This document shows positions 34,527-42,273 of a stretch of DNA of 64,000 nt, piece by piece. The stretch's first letter is position 1, and each line of letters begins with the position of its first letter. The position numbers were made by a program, and so were the translations under genes. Below the pieces are notes generated by a model, which ran no database searches, was not told the origin of the DNA, and saw nothing but the letters and a program-made list of their open reading frames with translations. The stretch comes from an uncultured Lachnoclostridium sp. (lineage in GTDB: Bacteria; Bacillota; Clostridia; Lachnospirales; Lachnospiraceae). The DNA is taken from positions 62,001 to 126,000 of the forward strand of contig CAOJBY010000004.1 of NCBI GenBank assembly GCA_948330435.1, written 5' to 3'.

Positions 34527-34557
34527 AGCATACCCGTTGACGCTGCGTCAAAGTCAA
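34527..34557 (-). promoter_or_regulatory. MerR-type promoter with perfect operator (MerR 2)
   Basis: Minus strand TTGACT (34552-34557), 19-bp spacer, TATGCT (34527-34532). The spacer contains the perfect 15-bp palindrome TTGACGCAGCGTCAA, the classic MerR operator position. It begins just before the AraC gene stop at 34565. Confidence 0.82.
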
Positions 34558-34564
34558 GGGATTT

Positions 34565-35434
34565 TTATTTTTTCTTTTTTACAGTCACCCAAACCTCAAA
34601 GCTGTAATCCGGACGGTACACATCATCACCCGGATAGACCTCAATGGTGGGCCCACAGACGGGTTCATAGCTGCTTGCCGGGAAAAATTCCGTATAAATC
34701 CGTTTCCACAGGCCGTCAAAAGCATCCGGCATACGTCCCTCCTCGGAAAACGCCACCCAGTCGGCAGCCGGAAGCTCCACAACAGTCAAACCCTCAGGAA
34801 TCTCGCCCCCTGAATACTCCCGTCCGATGGCATACACAAATTCCCCCTCATTAGGATTGTCAAGGCAAACTCCCGCCATCCCCTTAATCACCTTGGGATT
34901 CATCCCCTGACACAGCACAGCCATCGTTCCATCTTTCCCGCACTCCGCCCACAGGCCGGAAATAAGCTCATGAATATTCTCATCCTTTCCATCCAGTTTC
35001 CAGGTCTTTGCCAGAAGCTTCAGTGTATCATGCTTCTCAATTCTGTAATTCATCATCGTTCCTCCTTGTAATACCAGTTTAACAGAAAGTCTGGAAAATG
35101 ATCTGAGACCGGCACCGCCTGCTTTTGCTGCCGATGGAGTAATCCCATGAAACCGCATGAAAGCCCTGCAGAAGCTTTCCGGACTGTCATAACCGTATTT
35201 CAGTGCTGCGTCCAGCACCCGCATATCCGTAGCTGCAAGCTCGCTGCCCGCAAGAGTCAGCCGCCGCTTTCGAATATATTCTCCTAATGTACAGCCGCAC
35301 AGAATCCCAAAGACCCTCTGAAATTGAAAACTGGAAGACGCCGCCTGGCGGGCGATCTCCACATAATCCAGTTCTTCTTCCAGATGTTCCTCCACATAGT
35401 CAATTGCTCTTTGCAGCCCTGTGATCCAATCCAT
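34565..35434 (-). CDS. AraC family regulator with GyrI-like effector domain
   Basis: A 289-residue Rob/SoxS-like protein: two helix-turn-helix motifs at the N-terminus (VEIARQAASSSFQFQRVFG and VLDAALKYGYDSPESFCRAF, ending with the GITPS consensus), then a GyrI-like effector-binding domain from about residue 125 (YRIEKHDTLKLLAKTW to PDYSFEVWVTVKKK). Such proteins respond to lipophilic or cationic compounds and switch on efflux genes. Start ATG after AGGAAAGG. It sits in a run of co-oriented sensor genes; no effector gene is adjacent except the MATE pump further on. Confidence 0.9.
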   Translation of the reverse strand: MDWITGLQRAIDYVEEHLEEELDYVEIARQAASSSFQFQRVFGILCGCTLGEYIRKRRLTLAGSELAATDMRVLDAALKYGYDSPESFCRAFMRFHGITPSAAKAGGAGLRSFSRLSVKLVLQGGTMMNYRIEKHDTLKLLAKTWKLDGKDENIHELISGLWAECGKDGTMAVLCQGMNPKVIKGMAGVCLDNPNEGEFVYAIGREYSGGEIPEGLTVVELPAADWVAFSEEGRMPDAFDGLWKRIYTEFFPASSYEPVCGPTIEVYPGDDVYRPDYSFEVWVTVKKKK

Positions 35435-35568
35435 ATCATTCTTTCCTTTCCTGCTTTAATTCGTACATCATGGCACTATTTACTTCAAAACGAATGCCCT
35501 GATGTACTTAAAAACCAGTATAACAATAAGACGCCAAATCCTCCTGATTTTCCGTGCCCTTTTCTGAC

Positions 35569-35603
35569 AGCAGGGGGTGTCATATCCTGCGACACCCCCT
35601 GCT
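35569..35603 (-). terminator. GC-rich hairpin after the GyrI-like gene
   Basis: AGCAGGGGGTGTC and GACACCCCCTGCT pair perfectly (13 bp) around ATATCCTGC. It belongs to the same family as 12373-12407 and 45223-45249. No clear T-run on either side. Confidence 0.65.
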
Positions 35604-35621
35604 AAAACTTTATTATTTCTT

Positions 35622-36353
35622 TCAACCTTTCTTCCGCACCGGATGCCGAATCACCGTTTTCAACCGCTCCGGTGTCGTCCTCCTGGGATCTCCCAGATAA
35701 ATCTCATGGTGATACCGTCCCTTTTGTACCTCCCTTTCGTCCATCTGAAAGTCCTCTTCCAATTCCTGTTCCCCAATAAACTGTTCCAGAATTTCAATGG
35801 ATGCAGGCTCGTCGTCATAGGGACCCACATGAAGAAGCTGCACACACAAGCCCTCCTCATACCTTACCAGGTGTGCCGTGGAAGTATCCAATTCCGGCTT
35901 CTTCTTTCCAAGCTCCTCTGTCGCCCATGTAAACAGTTCCTCTGTCACCTCGTCCGGCTGGCGGATCATGGAGAACCAGGACAGTTCACTCTTATTCACA
36001 AGATTTTTTCCGTTAAATGCCGTGTGAGCATCCGCAGTCCACCAAAGCCCCTCTAAGGGCGGAACTACATAATTCCCCTCCGAGACCGCAGATCCTTTCT
36101 CCACGGACATTCCCTCCAGAATATCCCCGGGCACCTTACTGAATTTCAAGTTCATCTTGATTCCAAAGGACAGGCCGTAAAGGAGGGACAGGGCGTCGGC
36201 GTAAGCGGCGGAGGTATTGGGATCGCCCTTTCCCTCCACCATAACAAAGGTCATCTTCGGAACCTCAATGAGCATGGGCTTTTTCCCGGGAAGATACAGA
36301 TCCGGAAATTCCTTTTTATAGTCCAGCTTCTTACTTTGTGTCTTTCGCTCCAT
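35622..36353 (-). CDS. GyrI-like small-molecule-binding protein
   Basis: A 243-residue soluble protein of the GyrI-like (SOUL/Rob effector) type, with MTFVMVEGKGDPN near residue 32, GLWWTADAHTAFNG in the middle, and LHVGPYDDEPASIEILEQF followed by HHEIYLGDPRRTTPERLKT near the end, the standard signature of this family. Start ATG at 36353 after AGGAGCGG overlaps the TfoX-like gene by 23 bp, so the two are coupled. It lacks DNA-binding segments, so it may sequester or hydrolyse ligands. Role unproven. Confidence 0.85.
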   Translation of the reverse strand: MERKTQSKKLDYKKEFPDLYLPGKKPMLIEVPKMTFVMVEGKGDPNTSAAYADALSLLYGLSFGIKMNLKFSKVPGDILEGMSVEKGSAVSEGNYVVPPLEGLWWTADAHTAFNGKNLVNKSELSWFSMIRQPDEVTEELFTWATEELGKKKPELDTSTAHLVRYEEGLCVQLLHVGPYDDEPASIEILEQFIGEQELEEDFQMDEREVQKGRYHHEIYLGDPRRTTPERLKTVIRHPVRKKG

Positions 36354-36681
36354 CTGCCGCTCCTTTCTTTTTCTTGGGCTTCGGCATGGGAAGCTCCCGG
36401 CAGGTGGTCCGCACCAGTTCCGCCAGTTGTTCTCGATCCTCCAATTCCTCAATCAGAAAATGCGGTTTGGCCCCGTGATAGGGAATACCCTCTTCCAGAT
36501 CAGGCATAAGCTTTCTTCCGCCCTCTGTGATTTTAAAAAATAGCTGATCGTCGCAGACTGTTGCAAAAAACTTTCCGTCGCAGTAGATTCCATATTCGCC
36601 GAACATTTTCCGGTAGGTGATCTCCCCAGCTTCTCCGAGCTGATCTGCTACATACTCAACAAATTCTAATTTGGATGCCAT
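36331..36681 (-). CDS. TfoX N-terminal domain protein
   Basis: A 116-residue protein beginning MASKLEFVEYVADQLG after GGGAGG. It has the TfoX_N signature ITYRKMFGEYGIYCDGKFFA, then DDQLFFKITEGG and a lysine-rich C-terminal tail (KPKKKKG). Full TfoX/Sxy regulates competence in Gammaproteobacteria, but the isolated N-domain is widespread in Firmicutes with unknown role. It is coupled to the GyrI-like gene by a 23-bp overlap. Confidence 0.88.
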   Translation of the reverse strand: MASKLEFVEYVADQLGEAGEITYRKMFGEYGIYCDGKFFATVCDDQLFFKITEGGRKLMPDLEEGIPYHGAKPHFLIEELEDREQLAELVRTTCRELPMPKPKKKKGAADGAKDTK

Positions 36682-36860
36682 ATTATGTCCTCCCTTATCT
36701 GATTTACAGTCTATCACCCTGATGGACAAAACCACCCTGTTCCAAAAGCATATCTTCTATAAACTGTCTATAGCATAGAGTTTACCACATATAACAAGAC
36801 AACTGTTTGTCTTATTATTCACTGTTATTTGTGCAAGGTTACACTAGCTTTTAAGTTTTG

Positions 36861-37778
36861 CTACTCTTTATTATCTTCATATTTTCTACAGGCACCTTTC
36901 AAAACTCTATAAAGCTCCTTACGCAATTCCTCCGGCTCCAACAGCTCCGCCTGTGCTCCAAAGCTGAGAATCCATCCAAAAAGATTCTCCCGGTCCGAAA
37001 ATCCAAAGGAAAACAACAGCTTTCCATCCTCCTGTTCCTGAAAGCTGTCTGGCCCAAACTCCTCCACAAGTCTCCATCTTGCCCTGGGGTCAAAAAGAGC
37101 CTTAACCTTAAGCTCCCCGGAAAATATTGGTTTCTCAGAAAACTCTGGTGCCGGAACCGGTCGGGGTTCGAATTGCTCCTGAGTACAGGCAAGCTCAGAC
37201 AAGCGATTCAGCTTAAACAGACGGAATGCTTTTCTCTCAAGGCAATATCCCCACACATACCAGGAAGCCCACTGAAATACGAGAAGCCCTGGCTCCACAC
37301 ATCTCTTACTCTCGCCCCTGGAAGAAATGTAAGTAAAGGTAATTCTCCTGCTCTGCTCAATCGCATCCTGTATCAGTTCTATTTTGGGTGCAAGGGTACT
37401 GCGATACCAGGAGGAAAGATCGATTTGTATATGATTGTTGGAGGACAGTATCTGCGAGTCTCCCACTGACAGCTTCTCCATCAGTTCCCGGTAGCGGTTG
37501 GTGCCGCTGACGCTGTCCAGACTTCGAAGACCTGCCAATATGGCCTGCATATCCCTGGAGGTCAGGAGGGTTCGATCCATTCGATAACCCTCCATAATCG
37601 AGATTCCTCCATTCTTTCCCTGGGCTGTCACAATGGGGATTCCTGCCTGGCAGAGACTTTCCACATCCCGGCTAATGGTTCTTCGGGACACTTCAAACTT
37701 CTCCGCAAGATAAGGTGCCGTCACCTGTTCCTTTTGCAGCAGTACAGCCAATATGCCAATCAAACGCTCTATCTTCAT
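36861..37778 (-). CDS. WYL-domain transcriptional regulator (YafY-like)
   Basis: A 305-residue regulator: N-terminal HTH_11 helix-turn-helix (APYLAEKFEVSRRTISRDVE near residue 20), linker, WYL domain (RRITFTYISSRGESKRCVEP, WYVWGYCLERKAFRLFKL near 150-200) and a C-terminal WCX extension. WYL domains bind nucleic acids or small ligands and often control DNA damage or phage-defence loci. ATG at 37778 follows GGGGATAAG. Region 36682-36860 upstream of TfoX shows no further gene. Confidence 0.9.
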   Translation of the reverse strand: MKIERLIGILAVLLQKEQVTAPYLAEKFEVSRRTISRDVESLCQAGIPIVTAQGKNGGISIMEGYRMDRTLLTSRDMQAILAGLRSLDSVSGTNRYRELMEKLSVGDSQILSSNNHIQIDLSSWYRSTLAPKIELIQDAIEQSRRITFTYISSRGESKRCVEPGLLVFQWASWYVWGYCLERKAFRLFKLNRLSELACTQEQFEPRPVPAPEFSEKPIFSGELKVKALFDPRARWRLVEEFGPDSFQEQEDGKLLFSFGFSDRENLFGWILSFGAQAELLEPEELRKELYRVLKGACRKYEDNKE

Positions 37779-37818
37779 AAGCTTATCCCCATTCAACTTT
37801 CATCGCAGTCTGTCTTTC

Positions 37819-38811
37819 CTAAACCTTTGCATTTCTCCGGCTGTTCCGCCACATTCGCTCGATCGTCTTTACCGCACCGGCCAAAACTCCCGCACAGGGC
37901 CAGATCATCCAGGTCCTGTGCCAGTCAAAGGTCCAAAAGCTGACGCCCAGATAAATCGCCGTTACCACGCACCAGTAGATTTTAAAAATCGGTTTTCTGG
38001 CCTGTTCCTCCGGTGCAAATTCCCCCTCCCGAAGAAGAATCTGGCATGCTCCCCAGCCCTCTCCTCCCCAGATATAGAGAAATACTCCCATTGCCACCAA
38101 GAACAGCACAATATCCACACAAATCACTCCTACAAAATCATTTTCTTCCCAGAAGCAAAGCATTAAGAAAATAGGGAATGCCGATATAATGCACAAAAAG
38201 GTTCCCACCGCAGCACTGGTTCGATAAGCTCCTGACATCTCCTCCTTAGTCTTTCTGACAATACCCTCTACCCCGTATTGGAGACGGAAGCTCCCCCTTT
38301 TCAGGTAGTCGTATTTTTCCAATCGTGCACCGTTCAAAATCGTTACCACCGTTGCTACGCCTACCATCAGAAGCAGGATTATAAGGCCCATCCCGGCCGC
38401 TGTCTCCTCTGAAATCCGTGCATTGCCAAGCTCCGCATAACCGGCAAGAAGAATCAGCGGTGCAGGGCAGAGAATATATGCCGCAACAGCCAATGCCTGG
38501 GGCAGAGCCAGCCGCTTTTTCTGCTCTATAAATGCATTTGCTTCTTCCAGAGATACATTTCTTAAGTGCTCCTCCGTCTCCTCTCCTGAGCTTACGGACA
38601 CCTCCGGTTCTTCCAATTCTTCTTTTAATAAGTAGTCCGTGCTCACCTCAAAAATCTGGCTCATTTTCAGAATCCGATCCAGATCCGGAATGGCAGAAGC
38701 ACTCTCCCACTTGGAAACCGCCTGCCGGGATACCCCAAGCTGGCCTGCCAGTTCCTCCTGGGACCAGCCATGCTGCCTGCGTAGTGCAATAATTTTATCT
38801 GCTAATATCAT
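37819..38811 (-). CDS. Xre-type regulator fused to a membrane domain
   Basis: A 330-residue protein. Residues 5-60 are a Cro/CI helix-turn-helix (WSQEELAGQLGVSRQAVSKW, then PDLDRILKMSQIF and STDYLLKEE). From about residue 105 there are six hydrophobic segments in three pairs, ending in a WRNSRRNAKV tail. Membrane-bound one-component regulators like this are common in Firmicutes and may sense lipids or envelope state. It starts after GAAAGGAC. Its leader carries the short element copy D and two perfect palindromes. The following WYL gene is 22 bp further, so they may be cotranscribed. Confidence 0.85.
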   Translation of the reverse strand: MILADKIIALRRQHGWSQEELAGQLGVSRQAVSKWESASAIPDLDRILKMSQIFEVSTDYLLKEELEEPEVSVSSGEETEEHLRNVSLEEANAFIEQKKRLALPQALAVAAYILCPAPLILLAGYAELGNARISEETAAGMGLIILLLMVGVATVVTILNGARLEKYDYLKRGSFRLQYGVEGIVRKTKEEMSGAYRTSAAVGTFLCIISAFPIFLMLCFWEENDFVGVICVDIVLFLVAMGVFLYIWGGEGWGACQILLREGEFAPEEQARKPIFKIYWCVVTAIYLGVSFWTFDWHRTWMIWPCAGVLAGAVKTIERMWRNSRRNAKV

Positions 38812-38825
38812 AATTTTGTCCTTTC

Positions 38826-38866
38826 TATTTTAAGTTCCGCAACACCTCATACAATGTTGCTGTTTT
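38826..38866 (-). repeat. Palindromic leader element, short copy D
   Basis: Minus strand AAAACAGCAACATTG, 7 nt, then GTGTTGCGGAACTTAAAATA and GAAAGG. It keeps both ends of the long copies, but the central hairpin is missing. GCAACA pairs with TGTTGC. Confidence 0.6.
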
Positions 38867-38880
38867 CAGTTTTATATATT

Positions 38881-38956
38881 TGTACATGTACACATCCCCT
38901 TGGGTATGTGCTTATTTTAGGCTTTTTTCCGGTTGTCAACCACCAAGTGCACTTGG
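38881..38956 (-). promoter_or_regulatory. Xre gene control region with two perfect palindromes
   Basis: TGTACATGTACA (38881-38892) and CCAAGTGCACTTGG (38943-38956) are perfect palindromes. A minus-strand TTGACA (38934-38939) lies between them with an AT-rich -10 area near 38911-38922. One palindrome would block the -35 side and the other the early transcript, fitting autoregulation. The rest of 38812-39230 shows no gene. Confidence 0.5.
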
Positions 38957-39230
38957 AAATTTGTAAACCGCAGGTTGCACCCCCATATTTTCTTACATAT
39001 TTTTACATTTTCAGGCTTAAATTCTTTCACAACCTTATTTTAAACATCTTTACGCTTACGATTTTTCTATTCCATTATACGGCCTGCAATATTAAAAAAC
39101 AATGTTTCCATTGACCGGAATTTTGTTCTGTTTTAAAATAGGATGCAGTAATGGCTGATGTCTTATTTATCGGCAACCACATGAAATACAGGATCTACAA
39201 CAACCATTTTTAAAACAAGGAGTATCTATC

Positions 39231-40928
39231 ATGAGATCATCTGAAGATTTGCGAGGTAAGCTTCGCTCTATCGACCACCGGGGCTATCCGGCTTATAAAG
39301 AATTGAAAGGACAATATGACTTTGGAAGCTTTGTCCTTTCCATCGATCATGTACAGGGGGATCCCTTTGCCTCCCCCTCCCGGCTTTCTGTTCTGGTAGG
39401 AGGAAAGAAAGCTGGATTTCCGGCAGAATACTACGACACCTATCCCAAGCGGATTACCTTGCAGGATCATTTGACACGACTTTTCGCTGCTCAGCTTTTC
39501 TCCGGAAGCAAACAGGCCAAGGGTTCCGGAAAGAGTGGTCTTCTGGCTGCTTCCCGCTGTGGTCAGGAGATTCTGGAGCGTACTGCCTGCCGGGTGCAGG
39601 ACGGATCTGTAACTCTGCGTTTTGAAGCAGGATTTCCGGCCAGAGGACGTACGATTGATGCCAGAGAGCTGGAAAAGATGCTCTTTGATATTCTGCCAAA
39701 CTGTGTTCATGCCAGTCTTTACTATCAAAAAATTAACAAGAGCCGGTTAAAGGCTGCTATTGAACTTTGTGAGGACCAGCAGTATATCCGTTCACAGCTT
39801 CCGGCTCTGGGACTCTGTGCCTTTGTAGCCAACGGTTCCATCCTGCCCCGGCAGAGTGGCGTCTCTGACCGCCCCATGCAGGATGCGGTGGCTTTTCAGT
39901 CGCCGGCTTCTATGGAAGCGACATTGAATCTCCCAAACAGAGGGATTGTGAAAGGTATGGGCATACCAAAGGGCATCACTCTTTTTGTAGGTGGCGGCTA
40001 TCACGGAAAGTCAACCGTTCTTCAGGCACTTCAATATGGTGTCTATAACCATATCGGGGGTGACGGACGGGAACTGGTGATTACGGACGAAAGTGCCTGG
40101 AAGCTCCGTTCTGAGGATGGCAGAAGCGTAACCGGCGTAGATATCTCCCCCTTTATCCGCCAGCTTCCCGGACGCAGGGATACCCGTCATTTCTCTACAG
40201 AGGATGCCAGCGGCAGTACCTCTCAGGCGGCGAATCTTATGGAAAGCATGGAAAGCGGAAGCACTCTTCTCCTCATTGATGAGGATACCTCTGCCACAAA
40301 CTTTATGATACGTGACAAGCTGATGCAGCAGGTGGTCGCTCCGGAAGAGGAACCCATTATCCCCTTTATTGAACGGGTACGCAGTCTCTATGAAGATTTT
40401 GGCATCTCCTCCATTATTGTAGCCGGAAGCTCCGGTTCCTATTTCCATGTGGCGGATACGATCATCCAGATGAAAGAATATGTGCCTTATGATATTACCG
40501 GGCGGGCAAAGGACGCAGCGGCAGAGTTTCCGGTATTTTCTGCAAACCAGGATAAATTTCCCGCCTATTCCGCCAACCGCTGTCCCAAAGCCAATGCCGC
40601 TGTAAAACGAGATGATCGGCTGAAATTAAAGGCAATGGGCACCAGTGAACTGCTGCTTGGACGTGATGCCGTAGAACTCCGCTATCTGGAACAGCTTCGT
40701 GACGGGGAGCAGACCATGGCTCTGGCTTATCTGCTCAAATATCTGCAATTGCAGGCTATGGATGGGAAGAAGAATATGGCTGTTCTGGCGGATCAGATAG
40801 AAGCATTGCTTGATAAGCAGGGACTGGAGGGACTCTTTGATCACGGTGATGTCCGATCCTCTCTGGCACGGCCCCGGCGGCAGGAGATACTGGCTTGTGT
40901 GAACCGGTATCGGCAGTTGGTTGTGTGA
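39231..40928 (+). CDS. ABC-class P-loop ATPase of unknown function (PF09818-like)
   Basis: A 565-residue soluble ATPase. N-terminal 240 residues (YDFGSFVLSIDHVQGDPFAS early on, FPARGRTIDARE later) precede a P-loop VGGGYHGKSTVLQALQYGVY near residue 250, a signature-like DASGSTSQAANLMESMESG and Walker B TLLLIDEDTSATNFMIRD near 345; the C-terminus holds LRYLEQLRDGEQ and RPRRQEILACVNRYR. This is the predicted ABC-class ATPase family whose eukaryotic member MRB1590 binds RNA in trypanosome editing complexes; bacterial roles are unknown. It starts after AAGGAG and appears monocistronic, ahead of the DUF3800 unit. Confidence 0.85.
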   Translation: MRSSEDLRGKLRSIDHRGYPAYKELKGQYDFGSFVLSIDHVQGDPFASPSRLSVLVGGKKAGFPAEYYDTYPKRITLQDHLTRLFAAQLFSGSKQAKGSGKSGLLAASRCGQEILERTACRVQDGSVTLRFEAGFPARGRTIDARELEKMLFDILPNCVHASLYYQKINKSRLKAAIELCEDQQYIRSQLPALGLCAFVANGSILPRQSGVSDRPMQDAVAFQSPASMEATLNLPNRGIVKGMGIPKGITLFVGGGYHGKSTVLQALQYGVYNHIGGDGRELVITDESAWKLRSEDGRSVTGVDISPFIRQLPGRRDTRHFSTEDASGSTSQAANLMESMESGSTLLLIDEDTSATNFMIRDKLMQQVVAPEEEPIIPFIERVRSLYEDFGISSIIVAGSSGSYFHVADTIIQMKEYVPYDITGRAKDAAAEFPVFSANQDKFPAYSANRCPKANAAVKRDDRLKLKAMGTSELLLGRDAVELRYLEQLRDGEQTMALAYLLKYLQLQAMDGKKNMAVLADQIEALLDKQGLEGLFDHGDVRSSLARPRRQEILACVNRYRQLVV

Positions 40929-40969
40929 TTGCTATTTCTAAAAATTTCCAAAATTTTATTCTTTTTTTA

Positions 40970-40998
40970 TTGACAATATTTCTTTTTTTGCATACAAT
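40970..40998 (+). promoter_or_regulatory. Promoter of the DUF3800 leader RNA
   Basis: TTGACA (40970-40975), 17 bp, TACAAT (40993-40998), a near-consensus sigma-A promoter placing the start point near 41005, at the first base of hairpin 1. Confidence 0.8.
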
Positions 40999-41004
40999 AA
41001 ATTT

Positions 41005-41104
41005 ACAGATATCAAATCTGTCTATGTAAGCATAGAAACCATATTGGGCTGGTCGGCAGACCCGGGTCCAACCTAACTGGTGGGGAGACTCCCCACCAAT
41101 TTTA
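41005..41104 (+). ncRNA. Structured leader RNA of the DUF3800 gene
   Basis: Four hairpins follow one another: ACAGAT/ATCTGT (41005-41021), CTATG/CATAG (41022-41035), a two-part stem TTGG-GGTC/GACC-CCAA with a GGCA loop (41044-41071), and GGTGGGG/CCCCACC (41079-41097). The RNA ends 9 nt before the ribosome site AAGGAG. Structured RNAs called DUF3800 motifs have been reported upstream of such genes in Clostridia and others (Weinberg and colleagues); whether this matches one of them needs a covariance search. The last hairpin could also act as a weak attenuator. Confidence 0.65.
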
Positions 41105-41123
41105 TTCATTATAAGGAGAATAT

Positions 41124-41819
41124 TTGAAAGAACTAAGTATTTTTGTTGATGAATCCGGAGATTTCGGAGAATATCATTCACATTCCCCATACTATATCGT
41201 CGTCATGGTCTTGCATGATCAGTCAAAAAATCTTTCATCCCAAATTTTAAAACTAAATCAGGAGCTGACCAATTTAGGATATCAGAATCATGTAGTACAT
41301 ACGGAACCTTTGATTCGTCGAGAATCGGATTATGGAAATTTATTCCCTAATGAGCGAAGAAGTATTTTTACAAAGCTTTATTATTTTGTAACCAAAAGTG
41401 ACATACAGTATAAACCATTCATTTATCAGAAAAAAGAGTTCGAAAATTTCTTTAAGCTTGAAAGTAAAATGTCAAAGGATATTTCCCAATTTATTAGAGA
41501 GAATCTTACATATTTTCAACAATTTGAAAAAGTATTCTTATACTACGATAATGGGCAACATGAATTAAGCCGTATTCTAAACAGTGCTTTAGCCACAGAA
41601 TTAGCTGCCTATGATATGCGGAAAGTTTTACCTTGTGATTATAAATTGTTTCAGGCCGCAGATCTAATCTGTACATTGGAATTATTACATTTGAAAATAC
41701 AAACCAACCCTCTTACCCGTTCCGAATCACTCATTTTTCATTCAAAAAGAGACTTAAAAAAGGATTTTCTAAAAGGGCTTCACAAAAAGCTCTTCAAATC
41801 TTTTCAAAAAAATTGTTGA
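41124..41819 (+). CDS. DUF3800 family protein
   Basis: A 231-residue protein starting at TTG after AAGGAG. The N-terminal IFVDESGDFG (Asp9, Glu10, Asp13), a middle FLYYDNGQHELSRIL and the late FQAADLICTLELLHLK are the conserved DUF3800 acidic motifs, suggesting a metal-dependent RNase H-like nuclease core (inference). Members are scattered, often near mobile or defence genes, and several are preceded by structured RNA as here. Base composition is clearly more AT-rich than the flanking genes, a sign of recent arrival. Its stop codon overlaps the -35 of the T-box promoter. Confidence 0.85.
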   Translation: MKELSIFVDESGDFGEYHSHSPYYIVVMVLHDQSKNLSSQILKLNQELTNLGYQNHVVHTEPLIRRESDYGNLFPNERRSIFTKLYYFVTKSDIQYKPFIYQKKEFENFFKLESKMSKDISQFIRENLTYFQQFEKVFLYYDNGQHELSRILNSALATELAAYDMRKVLPCDYKLFQAADLICTLELLHLKIQTNPLTRSESLIFHSKRDLKKDFLKGLHKKLFKSFQKNC

Positions 41820-41845
41820 CAAATCCTTTTCCTTGTGCATATAAT
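41816..41845 (+). promoter_or_regulatory. Promoter of the Trp T-box operon
   Basis: TTGACA (41816-41821), 18 bp, TATAAT (41840-41845). It overlaps the DUF3800 stop codon (41817-41819). Confidence 0.75.
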
Positions 41846-41851
41846 ACCTGT

Positions 41852-42144
41852 AACGCAATATAAGTGAAACCTGTGAAGAAGAAGAGTAACTGGCAGAAGC
41901 AGATCTACAGAGAGTTCCCGGTGGTGGGATGGGAGCGTGAAGCAGTCAGCGAATGGGCTTCGGAGGGCAGCTTTGAACGAAGTAAAAACTTCCAGTAGGG
42001 GCTGACGGGACCCCACCCGTTATCCATCGGGGCACGTATGATGGTACGTGTAAGCGAGTGGACATTTCCATAAGGAATGTCAATTTGGGTGGTATCGCAG
42101 AAGTTTACGCTTTTGTCCCATATATGGGGCAGAAGCGTTTTTTT
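41852..42144 (+). ncRNA. T-box riboswitch, Trp-specific (UGG specifier)
   Basis: The leader has the early GAAGAAGAAGAGTAA and ACAGAGAG features of T-box stem I, then AGCGAA-TGG-GCTTCGGAG, where the specifier position reads TGG (41954-41956, tryptophan). ACCCGTTATCC marks the end of stem I, and GGGTGGTATCGCAG (42087-42100) is the antiterminator box that pairs with the uncharged tRNA end. The terminator ACGCTT...AAGCGT with seven Ts spans 42107-42144. Uncharged tRNA-Trp should allow read-through into trpX. Confidence 0.88.
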
Positions 42145-42273
42145 ATCCAGCTATGAGCCTCCCGGCGGACCACAGCAGATAAACACCTCCTAATGAATTG
42201 CACTCCTGGCAAAGTTCAATTCTTCATCTGCCACCTGACAAAAAATCTCGTAAAAAGAAAAGGAGAAAGAATT

